A DNA stretch of 64,000 nt from Elusimicrobiota bacterium (GCA_027452025.1 DAIDHI010000105.1:45056-109055); one strand, 5' to 3'. Positions 27,632 to 36,525 are shown, counted from the first letter of the stretch. Numbers and translations: made by a program. The notes: a model not told the origin generated them from the sequence alone.

Positions 27632-28591
27632 GTGACGAGCAACGACATGGCCGCCCCGCTCCTGCAACCGCCAGACATCGAAGGCTTTCGACGATGGCTG
27701 CGCCGCCACAAGAACCGCGATCTGACGCCGAAGCTGATGACGGAGCGGGAGGCCGTGCGCCGCTTCGTGCGCGACGGCGACTACGTCGGCTTCGAGCTCT
27801 ACGGAACGGTCCGCTGCCCTCTCTCCGTCGTGCGCGAGATCGTGCGCCAGGGCAAGAAGCGGCTGCGCCTGGCCGGCCAGGGCCTCATCGACGTCGACTT
27901 GCTCGTCGCCGCCGGCCTCGTCGAGGCCATGGACCTGACCTATGTCGGCTACGAGGCCTATGGGCTCTCGGCGGTCTTGCGGCGCGCCTGCGAGGCCGGA
28001 GGCCTGCGCCTGGCGGAATGGTCCAACGGCGCCCTGGCCTGGCGGATGAAGGCGGCGGCGATGGGCGTCCCTTTCTTGCCCGCCCGCTCGATGCTCGGCA
28101 CCGACACCTTCCGCCGCAGCGCCGCCAAGCGCATCCGCGATCCTTTCACCGGCATGACCTTGGCCGCCCTGCCCGCGCTGATCCTCGATTGCGGCGTCGT
28201 CCACGTGCACCGCGCCGACGTCTACGGCAACTGCCAGCTCGACGGCATCACCGGCTTCGCCCTGGAGATGGCGCGCGCCTCCAAGCGCCTCATCATCTCG
28301 GCGGAAGAGATCGTGGACACCGATGAGATCCGGCGCAAGCCGGAGAAGACGGCCATCCCGTTCTACCTGGTCGATGCCGTCGTTCATGCCCCCTTCGGCT
28401 CGCACCCGGGCGAGACCTGCTATCTCTATGAGCGCGACGAGCCCCATATCCGCGATTATCTCAAGGCCGCCGCCACCGAGGAAGGCATGAAGAGCTACCT
28501 CAAGCGCTGGATCCACTCGGCGAGGGATCACCGCGACTATCTCAAGATGGTCGGCCGCGAGCGCCTCGAGCGGCTCAGGACGAAGCGATGA
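27632..28591 (+). CDS. CoA-transferase family protein, alpha subunit
   Basis: A 319-residue family I CoA-transferase subunit of the glutaconate/IpdA-like type. It has LMTEREAVRRFVRDGDYVGF, a parallel-sheet core with GLIDVDLLVAAGLV, and ALILDCGVVHVHRADVYGN. Such enzymes move CoA between acyl-CoA and a free acid, or in the IpdAB branch open a ring. The beta subunit follows with a 4-nt overlap. The start is uncertain: GTG at 27632 or ATG at 27647. No pathway genes adjoin the pair, so the substrate is unknown. Confidence 0.85.
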   Translation: MTSNDMAAPLLQPPDIEGFRRWLRRHKNRDLTPKLMTEREAVRRFVRDGDYVGFELYGTVRCPLSVVREIVRQGKKRLRLAGQGLIDVDLLVAAGLVEAMDLTYVGYEAYGLSAVLRRACEAGGLRLAEWSNGALAWRMKAAAMGVPFLPARSMLGTDTFRRSAAKRIRDPFTGMTLAALPALILDCGVVHVHRADVYGNCQLDGITGFALEMARASKRLIISAEEIVDTDEIRRKPEKTAIPFYLVDAVVHAPFGSHPGETCYLYERDEPHIRDYLKAAATEEGMKSYLKRWIHSARDHRDYLKMVGRERLERLRTKR

Positions 28592-29358
28592 GCCGCGTCC
28601 AGTACAGCGCCGCCGAGATGCTGGCCTGCCTCGCCGCCCGCCAGATGAAGGGCCGCACGACCGTCTTCATCGGGACGGGAGTGCCGATGCTCGCGGCCGC
28701 CCTGGCCAAGCGGCTCTACGCCCCGGAGCTTTTGCCCGTCTTCGAGTTCGGGGGAATCGGCTCCACGCTCGACCGGCTTCCGCTCGGCGTCGGCGAGTCG
28801 AGAACCTTCGATCGCGCCTTCGCGGCGCTGGGCCTGTGCGACGTCATGGAGACCGCCCAACGGGGGCTCATCGAGGAGGGATTCCTCGGCGGCGCGCAAA
28901 TCGACCCGTTCGGCAACCTCAACACGACCGCCATCGGCCGCTACCGGCGGCCTTCCGTGCGCCTTCCGGGCTCCGGCGGCGGAAACGAAGTGGCCTCGCT
29001 GTGCTGGAGCACGATCATCCTGATGCGACACGAGCGCAAGAGGTTCGTGCCGCGCGTCGACTTCCTGACCAGCCCCGGCTACCTCGGCGGCCCCCACGGC
29101 CGCCGTCGCGCCGGCCTGCCCGAGGACACGGGCCCGCGCCTGGTGATCACCGACCTATGCTTCTTCGATTTCGAGCCGAACTCCAAGCGGCTGCGGCTGG
29201 CGGCGCTCAATCCGGGAGTGGGCGTGGAGGACGTCGAGCGGGAAACCGGCTTTCCGTTCTGCGTGGCCGCGCGGCTTGCCAGGAACGCGCCGCCCACACC
29301 CCGGGAACTGCGCCTGCTCAGGCGCCAGATCGACCCGGGCGGAGTCTTTCGCCGCTGA
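28588..29358 (+). CDS. CoA-transferase family protein, beta subunit
   Basis: A 256-residue partner of the preceding gene. TVFIGTGVPMLAA and PVFEFGGIGS match the glutaconate CoA-transferase beta subunit; the Glu in the latter corresponds to the position of its catalytic Glu. GSGGGNEVASL is the glycine-rich loop of the family. The heteromer is probably cytoplasmic. The ATG overlaps the alpha subunit stop. Confidence 0.85.
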   Translation: MSRVQYSAAEMLACLAARQMKGRTTVFIGTGVPMLAAALAKRLYAPELLPVFEFGGIGSTLDRLPLGVGESRTFDRAFAALGLCDVMETAQRGLIEEGFLGGAQIDPFGNLNTTAIGRYRRPSVRLPGSGGGNEVASLCWSTIILMRHERKRFVPRVDFLTSPGYLGGPHGRRRAGLPEDTGPRLVITDLCFFDFEPNSKRLRLAALNPGVGVEDVERETGFPFCVAARLARNAPPTPRELRLLRRQIDPGGVFRR

Positions 29359-29392
29359 GCGCGAGCCCCTTGCGCCCGCGCCCGGCCCCTGT

Positions 29393-29398
29393 TAAACT
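29393..29398 (+). promoter_or_regulatory. -10 box TAAACT for a leadered gene
   Basis: TAAACT lies 21 nt before the ATG at 29420. AGGGAGG at 29409-29415 gives a strong Shine-Dalgarno site, so this promoter makes a short leader with a real ribosome-binding site, unlike the leaderless starts. Confidence 0.45.
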
Positions 29399-29419
29399 CG
29401 CCGATCATAGGGAGGCCAA

Positions 29420-30001
29420 ATGCGTCAAATAGGTTTTCTGGTCTCGTGCGCGCTGATCCTCTCCATCGGGGGCTCCTCCGCTTGGGCGGCCAATAAAGCG
29501 AAGGAATCCAAGGTCTGCTACCCTGAATCGGGCGCCCAGCGGGAAATGGCCGTCTCATCGTATTTCCTCTGCGGCGGCGGCTTCGGCCCGGCGCCCCTCC
29601 AGCTGATCTCCCAGGCCTGCTTCGTCTTCGACGAGGGCGGCGCCCTCAAGGGCATCTCCTTTCTGGAGTTCCACCACTCGGCCGATAAAGACTGCGACAG
29701 CAACTATCCGCAGAAGCAGTGGGACTGGATCACGCCGCAGGACCTGGCCGACAGCGGCTACAAGGTCGCGAAGGACTCCAATGGCCGTTACTTTCTAGAC
29801 GGCAAGTCCCAAGCGAGCTTCGACGTCTTGATGGAGTATCCGGGCGATGATGTCGAGGGCGACAAGCAGTGGATGACCGTCAACATGGGTCTCTACGCCC
29901 TGCACGTCATCGTCGAGCGAGCGATGGGCCGCCGGCTGGGCGACGTCTCCAAGAAGATCGCGCCCTCCGTCGAGCAGACCCGGCAGAGCGTCGGCTTCTA
30001 A
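29420..30001 (+). CDS. Secreted protein of unknown function
   Basis: A 193-residue protein with a clear signal peptide (about 1-23, ending SSAWAA) and a mature domain of about 170 residues with four cysteines in its first 75 residues (CYPES, FLCGG, QACFVF, KDCDSN) that could pair as disulfides. It has no motif I recognise. A strong Shine-Dalgarno site AGGGAGG lies 4 nt before the ATG. It ends convergently with the next gene, sharing 4 nt. Confidence 0.75.
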   Translation: MRQIGFLVSCALILSIGGSSAWAANKAKESKVCYPESGAQREMAVSSYFLCGGGFGPAPLQLISQACFVFDEGGALKGISFLEFHHSADKDCDSNYPQKQWDWITPQDLADSGYKVAKDSNGRYFLDGKSQASFDVLMEYPGDDVEGDKQWMTVNMGLYALHVIVERAMGRRLGDVSKKIAPSVEQTRQSVGF

Positions 30002-30471
30002 TAGCGGCGCACGTCGTCGACGGCCGGAACGCGCGGCGTGTTGTCGGCGCGCGGCCCCACGTCCAAGGGCGACTTCAGGTCGGGAAGGCGGTTGTAGCCG
30101 GTCTCGGCGTATTTGATCGCCTCCGTGACCTGGCGCAGGAAGCCGCGCTCGAAGGCGCGCTTCTGTTCGGAAGACCCCTGCCCCTGATAGACGATCTCGA
30201 GTTCCGTCTGCTCCGTGTCGCCGCCCTTGCGGATGACGGCCAGCACGGAATAGGGATTTTCGCCCTCGGCGATCCGTCCCTCCAACCGGTCGCCGGAGTC
30301 CTTGACCTCGTAGCGCGGATCCTGGCCGAGCACGGCGATGACGCCGTCGTGGACCTCGCCGGGGCTGGCGAGCAGCCGCTGCTTGAGCCCCGAGTCCTTC
30401 GCCGACGCGTTCGCGGCCAGCGCCGCGAGCGCCGTCAAAGCCAAGACGAGCCTTCTCCAAACCCTGGCCAT
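29998..30471 (-). CDS. Secreted protein of unknown function
   Basis: A 157-residue protein with a signal peptide (about 1-24, cleavage near NASAKD). The mature part has two predicted strands and a long helix (QKRAFERGFLRQVTEAIKYAE). I do not recognise a family; it could bind a periplasmic partner. GGGAGGG lies 4 nt before the ATG. A TAAAAT box at 30507-30512 on this strand gives a leader of about 30 nt. Confidence 0.7.
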   Translation of the reverse strand: MARVWRRLVLALTALAALAANASAKDSGLKQRLLASPGEVHDGVIAVLGQDPRYEVKDSGDRLEGRIAEGENPYSVLAVIRKGGDTEQTELEIVYQGQGSSEQKRAFERGFLRQVTEAIKYAETGYNRLPDLKSPLDVGPRADNTPRVPAVDDVRRY

Positions 30472-30506
30472 GGTCCCTCCCTCGCCGTCCGCGGAGCGAC
30501 GGGACT

Positions 30507-30512
30507 ATTTTA
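30507..30512 (-). promoter_or_regulatory. -10 box TAAAAT for the secreted protein at 29998-30471
   Basis: Minus-strand TAAAAT 35 nt before the ATG. The leader includes a GGGAGGG Shine-Dalgarno site. Confidence 0.4.
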
Positions 30513-30561
30513 GCAGGCCGCTGTGGAAGCCTCGTGAGCGGCGGGTAATGGCTTTGTGGAG

Positions 30562-31755
30562 CTAGACGAGGCCCAGTTCCCGGCCGACCTTCACGAACTT
30601 CTCGAGCGCGAAGTCCAGGTCCTTATCCGTATGGCCGGAGGTCACGATCGTGCGCAGGCGGTCCTTGCCGCGCGCCACGATCGGATAGCAGATCGAAAGA
30701 GCGAAGACGCCCTCCTCGAAGAGCCGGGCGCTGAACTTCTTGGCCTTGGCCGCGTCTCCCACCATGACCGGGGTGATCGGCGTCTCGCTCGCTCCCGTGT
30801 CGAAGCCGGCCTTCTTGAGGCCTTCCTTGAAGCGGCGGGTGTTGTCCCAGAGCTTGTCGATGCGCTGGGGTTCGCTCATGAGCATGTCCAGGGCGGCGTC
30901 GCAGGTGGCGATGACGGAAGGCGGGTGTGAGCTCGAGAAGATGAAGGGCCGCGCCGTCGAGATCAGATAGTCGCGCAGCGACTGCGCGCCGGCCACGTAG
31001 CCGCCCACGGCGCCGATCGCCTTGGACAGGGTTCCGATCTGGACCTGCACGCGGTCGGTGAGGCCGAAGTGATCGGGCGTGCCCCGGCCGTTCTTGCCCA
31101 TGACGCCGGAAGCGTGGGCGTCGTCGACCATGACGATGGCTCCATATTTATCGGCCAAGTCCTGGATATCCGGAAGCGGGGCCACGTCGCCGTCCATGGA
31201 GAAGACGCCGTCCGTGACGATCATCTTTCGGCGGGCGCCGCGAGCTTCCGGCGACTCGAGTATCGCCTTGAGCGCCTTCATATCGCGGTGCGCATAGATC
31301 TTGCGCGGCGCCTTCGCGAGCCTGGCGCCGTCGATGATGGAGGCGTGATTGAGCTCGTCGGAGACGAGCAGGTCCTTTTCCGAGGTCATGAGACTCTGGC
31401 AGCAGGCCACGTTGACGGTGAATCCCGACTGGAAGGCCAGCGCCGCCGGCGTGCCCTTGAACCTGGCCAGCTTCGCCTCGAAGTCCTGGTGCAGCTGCAT
31501 CGTACCGATGATGGGGCGCACGGCGGCCGTGCCCACGCCCCACTTGTCGATCGCCGTTTTAGCCGCCTCGCGAAGCCTGGGGTGGTTGGCCAGGGCCAGG
31601 TAGTTGTTCGAGGTGAGATTGACGACCTTCTTCCCGTCGACGACGGCCACCGGCTCCTGGGGCGACTGAAGCACCCGCAGATTGATGAAGCGCTCTTCCT
31701 TCTTCAGCTGGGCGATTTCCTCGTCGAGGAACGCCAGCGACTTGTCGGCGACCAT
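30562..31755 (-). CDS. kbl: 2-amino-3-ketobutyrate CoA ligase (glycine C-acetyltransferase)
   Basis: A 397-residue alpha-oxoamine synthase. NNYLALANHP, ELNHASIIDGARL, VDDAHASGVMG and the PLP lysine in GTLSKAIGAVGGY are all present. With CoA it splits 2-amino-3-ketobutyrate into glycine and acetyl-CoA. It directly follows tdh, whose product it uses, so the two form the threonine-to-glycine pathway. The start is the ATG at 31755 with GGAGGC as Shine-Dalgarno site in the 11-nt gap. Alternative synthases of the same family (BioF, ALAS) are less likely given the neighbour. Confidence 0.92.
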   Translation of the reverse strand: MVADKSLAFLDEEIAQLKKEERFINLRVLQSPQEPVAVVDGKKVVNLTSNNYLALANHPRLREAAKTAIDKWGVGTAAVRPIIGTMQLHQDFEAKLARFKGTPAALAFQSGFTVNVACCQSLMTSEKDLLVSDELNHASIIDGARLAKAPRKIYAHRDMKALKAILESPEARGARRKMIVTDGVFSMDGDVAPLPDIQDLADKYGAIVMVDDAHASGVMGKNGRGTPDHFGLTDRVQVQIGTLSKAIGAVGGYVAGAQSLRDYLISTARPFIFSSSHPPSVIATCDAALDMLMSEPQRIDKLWDNTRRFKEGLKKAGFDTGASETPITPVMVGDAAKAKKFSARLFEEGVFALSICYPIVARGKDRLRTIVTSGHTDKDLDFALEKFVKVGRELGLV

Positions 31756-31766
31756 CGAAAGCCTCC

Positions 31767-32804
31767 TTAGGGAACGAGCACGACCTTGCCGCAGCGCTTG
31801 TCGGCCGCGCTCATGGCCGAGAAGCCCTTCTCGAAGTCCTTCATCGGGAAGGTGTGGGTGATGACGGGACGGATGTCGACGGCGCCCGAGCGCAGCAGGT
31901 GATCGGTCTTGTACCAAGTCTCGAAGACCTGCCGGCCCACGATGCCGTGGATGCGCACGCCCTTGAAGATGACGTCGTTGGCCCAATCGATCTCGATCTT
32001 CTTGGGCGGGATGCCGAAGGCGGTCACGCGCCCGCCGCTTCTGACGGCCTTGAGCGCCATGGCGATCGCCGCCGGAGCGCCCGACATCTCCACGACGACG
32101 TCGAAACCGTCCGGCGCCTTGCCGGCCCTCAAGGCCTCGTCAAGGGCGTGAGGACGAGTGGGATCGATGACGGCGCACGCGCCCATCTTCCGGGCGAGCT
32201 CGGCGCGAAAAGCGGAAGTTTCCACGGCCACGATCGGGTCGGCGCCGGACGCCTTGGCGACGGCGATCGAGAAGAGCCCCTGCGGCCCGCAGCCCATGAC
32301 GAGCACGGAACGGCAGGAGACGTCCTCGACCAGGACCGAGTAGACGGCGTTGCCGAAGGGCTCCATCAGCGAGCCCACGTCGCGCAAGGCGTCGTCCTTG
32401 TGCTTCCAGGCGCAGCGGGCCGGCACGGCGGCGTATTCGGCGAAGCCCCCCGGCCCGTCGACGCCGATGATCTTCATGCTGCGGCAGACGTGGCGCTGTC
32501 CGTTGCGGCATTGGTAGCAGAGGCCGCAATAGATGTGGGATTCGACGGAGACGAAGTCCCCCTTCTTGAAATCGCGGGCCGTGGCGCCGATCTCCGAGAC
32601 CGTGCCGCAAAACTCGTGGCCGAAAGTACTGGGCGTCTTGAAGCGCTCGGGGGCCCAGGAGTTCCAGTTGTAGATCGGAAGGTCGGAGCCGCAGATGGAG
32701 GCCCGGTGGACCTTGACGAGGAGCTCATCGGGCTTGATGCGCAGGTCCTCGGCCGGACCGAAGACGGCTCCTGGCCCGGGCTTGGCCTTCTGCAGGGCCT
32801 TCAT
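31767..32804 (-). CDS. tdh: L-threonine 3-dehydrogenase
   Basis: A 345-residue zinc-dependent MDR dehydrogenase that oxidises threonine to 2-amino-3-ketobutyrate with NAD. The signature CGSDLPIYNWNSWA is close to that of known Tdh enzymes. GHEFCGTV, the structural zinc cysteines in CGLCYQCRNGQRHVC and the coenzyme motif GCGPQG are all visible. The start is the ATG at 32804, which overlaps the proline dehydrogenase stop by 4 nt. kbl follows. Confidence 0.93.
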   Translation of the reverse strand: MKALQKAKPGPGAVFGPAEDLRIKPDELLVKVHRASICGSDLPIYNWNSWAPERFKTPSTFGHEFCGTVSEIGATARDFKKGDFVSVESHIYCGLCYQCRNGQRHVCRSMKIIGVDGPGGFAEYAAVPARCAWKHKDDALRDVGSLMEPFGNAVYSVLVEDVSCRSVLVMGCGPQGLFSIAVAKASGADPIVAVETSAFRAELARKMGACAVIDPTRPHALDEALRAGKAPDGFDVVVEMSGAPAAIAMALKAVRSGGRVTAFGIPPKKIEIDWANDVIFKGVRIHGIVGRQVFETWYKTDHLLRSGAVDIRPVITHTFPMKDFEKGFSAMSAADKRCGKVVLVP

Positions 32805-33643
32805 TCGAAGAGGTTCCTGAGCACGAACATGAGGTTCTCCTTGCGCTCCCGGATGCGCCGGTAATAGTAAGGGAACCAATGGGTTCCGTAGGGCATGTAG
32901 ACGCGCACCGTGTGCCCGGCGGCGGCAAGCTCCCGCCAGCGGCGCGGCCGCAGACCGTAGAGCATCTGGATCTCATAAGCGTCCTTGGCCAGACCCGCCT
33001 CGTCGGCCGCCCGCACGGCGGCGGCGATGCGGACGTCGTCGTGGGTGGCGAAGGCCGGGATCGGAGCCTTGACGAGCAGGCGGGCCAGCTTGTCGTAGTT
33101 CTCGTTGACCTGCGCCTTGGCCGGGAAGGCGATGTCCTCCGGCTCCTTGTATGCGCCCTTGCACAGGCGCACGCGCGCGCCGCGCTTGACGGCCTCGGCC
33201 ACGTCGGCTTCGCTGCGCTTGAGATAGGCCTGCAGGACGATGCCGACGTTGGGGTGCTTCGAAAAGACGTCGTAGAAGAGGTCCAGGGTCTTCTGCGTGT
33301 AGGGCGAGCCTTCCATGTCGATGCGCACGAAGTTGCCGTGCTTGGCCGCCTCCTCCAGGACCGCCAAGAGATTGTCCTTGGCGAGCGAGGCGTCGATGTT
33401 GAGGCCGAGCTGGGTGAGCTTGAGCGAGACGTTGCAGTCGGCCCCGGCGTCGGCGATGCGGCGCAGCATCAGGAGATACTCGTCGCGGGCGGCCTGGGCC
33501 TGAGCCCGGCTTTGGCACTCTTCGCCCAGGTTGTCGAGCGTGGCCTTGATGCGGTCGGCGTTGAGAGCGCGCACGGCCTTGAGCGCCTGGTCGACGGTGT
33601 CTCCGGCCACGAAGCGGCGCGCCAGGAAAGTGAGCGCCTTCAC
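32801..33643 (-). CDS. Proline dehydrogenase
   Basis: A 280-residue FAD-dependent TIM barrel of the monofunctional proline dehydrogenase type, which oxidises proline to pyrroline-5-carboxylate. Family blocks are VSLKLTQLGL, VRIDMEGS, VGIVLQAYLKR, RLCKGAYKEP, FATHD and the C-terminal MLYGLRP plus YMPYGTHWFPYYYRRIRE. It starts at GTG 33643, 7 nt after a TAGATT box. No P5C dehydrogenase gene is in the window. It heads an amino-acid catabolic operon with tdh and kbl. Confidence 0.93.
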   Translation of the reverse strand: MKALTFLARRFVAGDTVDQALKAVRALNADRIKATLDNLGEECQSRAQAQAARDEYLLMLRRIADAGADCNVSLKLTQLGLNIDASLAKDNLLAVLEEAAKHGNFVRIDMEGSPYTQKTLDLFYDVFSKHPNVGIVLQAYLKRSEADVAEAVKRGARVRLCKGAYKEPEDIAFPAKAQVNENYDKLARLLVKAPIPAFATHDDVRIAAAVRAADEAGLAKDAYEIQMLYGLRPRRWRELAAAGHTVRVYMPYGTHWFPYYYRRIRERKENLMFVLRNLFE

Positions 33644-33650
33644 AATGCGG

Positions 33651-33656
33651 AATCTA
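33651..33656 (-). promoter_or_regulatory. -10 box TAGATT, 7 nt before the proline dehydrogenase GTG
   Basis: Minus-strand TAGATT, CCGCATT, GTG. No Shine-Dalgarno site fits. Confidence 0.5.
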
Positions 33657-33660
33657 TCAT

Positions 33661-34020
33661 TTAGGCGACTAGAAGGGCCAGCCAGCCGGCCAAAAAGAGC
33701 AGGCCGCCCACCGGCGTGATCGCCCCCAGCCAACGGATGCCCGACAGGCTCAGGGCGTAGAGGCTGCCTGAAAACAGGACCACGCCCGCCGTGAAGCAAC
33801 ACCCCGACCACGACACGGCGCGCGGCGAAAGGCTTCCCGCCAGCGCCGCGACCAGAAGGAGAGCCAGCGCGTGGTACATTTGATAGCGCGCCGCCGTCTC
33901 CCAGACGTCTTTCATCTCGGCGTCGAGGAGATCCTTGAGGCCGTGCGCGCCGAAGGCCCCGGCGGCGACGGAGAGAAACGCCAGGGCGGCGCCGGCGCGC
34001 AGGCACGCTTTGGGGCTCAC
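33661..34020 (-). CDS. DUF423 family membrane protein
   Basis: A 119-residue protein with four predicted transmembrane segments. AGAFGAHGLKDLL near the N-terminus and QMYHALALLLV are the family's conserved blocks; members (YgdD) have no established function. The GTG at 34020 is chosen because it overlaps the stop of the upstream pseudouridine synthase gene (GTGA) and has GGAGG 8 nt upstream; a TTG at 34035 is possible but would lie before that site. Confidence 0.88.
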   Translation of the reverse strand: MSPKACLRAGAALAFLSVAAGAFGAHGLKDLLDAEMKDVWETAARYQMYHALALLLVAALAGSLSPRAVSWSGCCFTAGVVLFSGSLYALSLSGIRWLGAITPVGGLLFLAGWLALLVA

Positions 34021-34940
34021 GAGCACGACCTCCAAAACTTCTTAAAATCGGCGGGCAGGGCGGCGGTAAAGGTCGCCTGAGCACCGGTCCCCGGATGCTC
34101 GAAGCGGACGCGGTAGGCGTGCAGCATCAGGCGCGGCGCCTGGGGCTGCTCTTGGCCGGGACGGTCGAACTCGACGTCGCCGGCCACGGGGTGGCCGAGG
34201 AGCGCCAGATGGGCGCGAATTTGATGGGTGCGCCCGGTCAGGGGCCGCGCCTCGACGAGGGCGGCTCGCTTGCCGGACTTGACCACGGAAAACGCCGTCT
34301 GCGCGCTCTTGCCGAAGGGCGTCACCAGGACTCGCCGGTGGCCCGGCTTGCGGCCGATCGGCGCTTCGACGTGGGTCTTTTGACGCGAGGGAACGCCGCG
34401 CACGATGGCGCGGTAGCGCTTCTCGATGCGGCGCTGCTGGAAGGCCTCGACGAGGGCTCGGTAGGCCGCGCGGGTCTTGGCCACGAGCAAGACGCCGCTC
34501 GTCGGCCGGTCGAGGCGGTGGACGATGCCGCAGCGCGGGACGCCGGCCTTGACGATCCCGGGGCGACGGCGCTGCAAAAGGCCGGCCAGGTTCGCTTCCG
34601 GCTCCGAAAGCGCCGCCCGCGGAGCCGCCAGCCAGCTTTCTCCCAGCGGATGCATCAGCAGGCCCGCGGGCTTGTTCAAGACGAGCAAGTCGCCGTCTTC
34701 ATGAAGGATCCAGTCCTCGAACGACTCCTCTTCCGGCCACGAGGCTTTCGGCCGGAGAAGCTCGACGGCCTCGCCGGGGCGCACGCGATGATCGGCCGCG
34801 GCGGCGCGCCCGTCGACGAGGACCAAGCCTCGCCCGATCAAGTCCTTGAAGTAGGAGCGGCTGTATTCGGGGTGACGCCTGGGGAGGAACTGGTCGAGGC
34901 GCAGCCCGGCGGCGTCCGCCGCGACTTCCTCGCGGCTCAT
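34017..34940 (-). CDS. RluA-family 23S rRNA pseudouridine synthase (RluD-like)
   Basis: A 307-residue enzyme. An S4 RNA-binding domain (about 10-70, LRLDQFLPRRHPEYSRS) precedes the catalytic domain, where HRLDRPTSG carries the catalytic Asp. LNKPAGLLMHP and GRTHQIRAHLALLGHPVAGD are the other conserved blocks. It isomerises uridines in rRNA or tRNA; which ones cannot be told. Starts at an ATG overlapping the lgt stop by 4 nt. lgt-rluD type adjacency is seen in some other bacteria. Confidence 0.92.
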   Translation of the reverse strand: MSREEVAADAAGLRLDQFLPRRHPEYSRSYFKDLIGRGLVLVDGRAAAADHRVRPGEAVELLRPKASWPEEESFEDWILHEDGDLLVLNKPAGLLMHPLGESWLAAPRAALSEPEANLAGLLQRRRPGIVKAGVPRCGIVHRLDRPTSGVLLVAKTRAAYRALVEAFQQRRIEKRYRAIVRGVPSRQKTHVEAPIGRKPGHRRVLVTPFGKSAQTAFSVVKSGKRAALVEARPLTGRTHQIRAHLALLGHPVAGDVEFDRPGQEQPQAPRLMLHAYRVRFEHPGTGAQATFTAALPADFKKFWRSCS

Positions 34941-35737
34941 GCGACGGCCCGGACGTCGCTGCGGATTCCCCGGACCAGCAGCGCCCCCCCGGCGATCGCG
35001 ATCGCGGCCAAGGCCACCCATTCCGAGACCCATAGCCCGTGGTAAGACCAGCCGCGGTCGTCGCCGCGGTAGAATTCGTTGAAGAAGCGCTCGATCGAGT
35101 AGAGCAGGACGTAGGCGAAGAAGACCGTGCCGGGGACGAGCTGCTTTTTCTTGGCCCTCGGCAGGGCGAAACGCATCAAAAAGAGCGCGATCGCCAGGTC
35201 CGCCACCGATTCATAGAGCTGGGTCGGATGCACGGGCACGCCCCACATCTCCGGCGGCGTGGAACTGCCCGGACCGCCCAAGCGCACCGCCCATGGAACG
35301 TCGGTGGGCCTGCCGTAGCAGCAGCCCGCCATGAGACACCCCAGGCGCCCGACCGCGTGGCCCAGCGGCAGCGCGATGCCGAAGAAATCGGACGTCTCCA
35401 GAAAGCGAATGCGCAGCTTCCACTTGGCCCACAGGCCCATGAGCAGCGCGCCGATCAGGCCCCCGAAGAAGACGAAGCCGTAGCGAAAGTCGGTGACGAT
35501 CGTCCAGGGATCGGAGGCGAACTGGTCCCAGGAGACGAGGACGTAGAGGATCTTGCCGCCGGCGATGGCGCCGAAGAAGACCGCGTAGACGAGCGTCCAG
35601 AAGCGGTCCTCGTTCATGTCCGGCATCCAGCGGATCTGGCTCTTGAGCCACAGGATGCCGAGCATGTAGCCCGACGCCACCAGCACGCCGTAGCTGGCGA
35701 CCTTGAAGCCGCCGATCGAGATCAGGATGGGGTGCAT
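34937..35737 (-). CDS. lgt: Prolipoprotein diacylglyceryl transferase, copy 1
   Basis: A 266-residue integral membrane enzyme that transfers diacylglycerol from phosphatidylglycerol to the Cys of lipoprotein precursors. It has about seven transmembrane segments, FFGGLIGALLMG, HAVGRLGCLMAGCCYGRPTD (which includes the essential Arg-containing Lgt signature region) and VHPTQLYES. It overlaps copy 2 by 16 nt and the pseudouridine synthase by 4 nt. Copy 1 keeps the glycine pair (GG) that is usual before the second conserved block. Confidence 0.92.
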   Translation of the reverse strand: MHPILISIGGFKVASYGVLVASGYMLGILWLKSQIRWMPDMNEDRFWTLVYAVFFGAIAGGKILYVLVSWDQFASDPWTIVTDFRYGFVFFGGLIGALLMGLWAKWKLRIRFLETSDFFGIALPLGHAVGRLGCLMAGCCYGRPTDVPWAVRLGGPGSSTPPEMWGVPVHPTQLYESVADLAIALFLMRFALPRAKKKQLVPGTVFFAYVLLYSIERFFNEFYRGDDRGWSYHGLWVSEWVALAAIAIAGGALLVRGIRSDVRAVA

Positions 35738-36513
35738 GAGCGTCTCCGATAGAGGGCCAGGACGACGGCGCCGGCGCCCAGCGCCAGGCACAGCTCCTGG
35801 CCGGCCGAAAGGCCGAGGAAGGGCGTGGGCACGGCGTCGGCGCGGATGAACTCCAGGAAAAAGCGCAGCACGCCGTAGGAGGCGAAGTAAGCCGCCGTGA
35901 TCATGCCGGAGGAAAGACGCCCGCTTTCCAAGCGCGGCAAGGCGAACCTGTAGAGCCCGGTAAAGATCAGCAGGTTGCCCGCGGCCTCATAGAGCTGCGT
36001 CGGGTGCAGCGGCACGCCGCGCAGCGCGGGCTCGACCATCGAGCGCGGATCGGTGAAGCGGATGCCCCACGGCAGCCTGGTCGGGATGCCGTAGCAGCAG
36101 CCAGCCATGAGGCACCCAAGCCGCCCGAAGGCGTGCCACAAGGGCGCGCCGACGCAGACGTAGTCCATGACGCGGAAAAACTCCACTTTGGCCCAGCGGC
36201 AGGTCAGATAGACGCCCAGCGTGACGCTGGCGAAGGCCCCCAGCACGGAGAAGCCCTCGTTGACGCCGAAGAGCGTCGTCCAGAAATCACGGCTGAACGG
36301 CCGGGTGTACTCGAAGACGAAGAGGACGCGGCCGCCGACGAAACCGCCGAGGAGGATGGCGTTGACCAGAAGCCAGAGGTCCTCGTCCTTGCGAAAGCCC
36401 ATCTTCGCGCGGCGGGAAAGCCAAAAGCGCACCGTGACCACGCCCCCGAGGGCGATCAGGACGCCGTAGGAGAAGAGCTTGAAGCGCCCGATTTGCAGCA
36501 GGACGGGATGCAT
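35722..36513 (-). CDS. Prolipoprotein diacylglyceryl transferase homologue, copy 2
   Basis: A 263-residue paralogue of the next gene, with the same opening MHPxLxxIGxFK, HAFGRLGCLMAGCCYGIP, and LHPTQLYEAAG. The glycine-rich loop that in Lgt reads GGLIGG is LGAFASVTLG here, so the copy is more diverged. It may be a second Lgt with a different substrate range or a sub-functionalised relative. A perfect TATAAT lies 6 nt before its ATG. Confidence 0.85.
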   Translation of the reverse strand: MHPVLLQIGRFKLFSYGVLIALGGVVTVRFWLSRRAKMGFRKDEDLWLLVNAILLGGFVGGRVLFVFEYTRPFSRDFWTTLFGVNEGFSVLGAFASVTLGVYLTCRWAKVEFFRVMDYVCVGAPLWHAFGRLGCLMAGCCYGIPTRLPWGIRFTDPRSMVEPALRGVPLHPTQLYEAAGNLLIFTGLYRFALPRLESGRLSSGMITAAYFASYGVLRFFLEFIRADAVPTPFLGLSAGQELCLALGAGAVVLALYRRRSCTPS

Positions 36514-36519
36514 CGATTC

Positions 36520-36525
36520 ATTATA
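36520..36525 (-). promoter_or_regulatory. -10 box TATAAT, 6 nt before the ATG at 36513
   Basis: Consensus box on the minus strand, then GAATCG and ATG. Promoter for lgt copy 2, lgt, rluD-like and DUF423. Confidence 0.6.
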
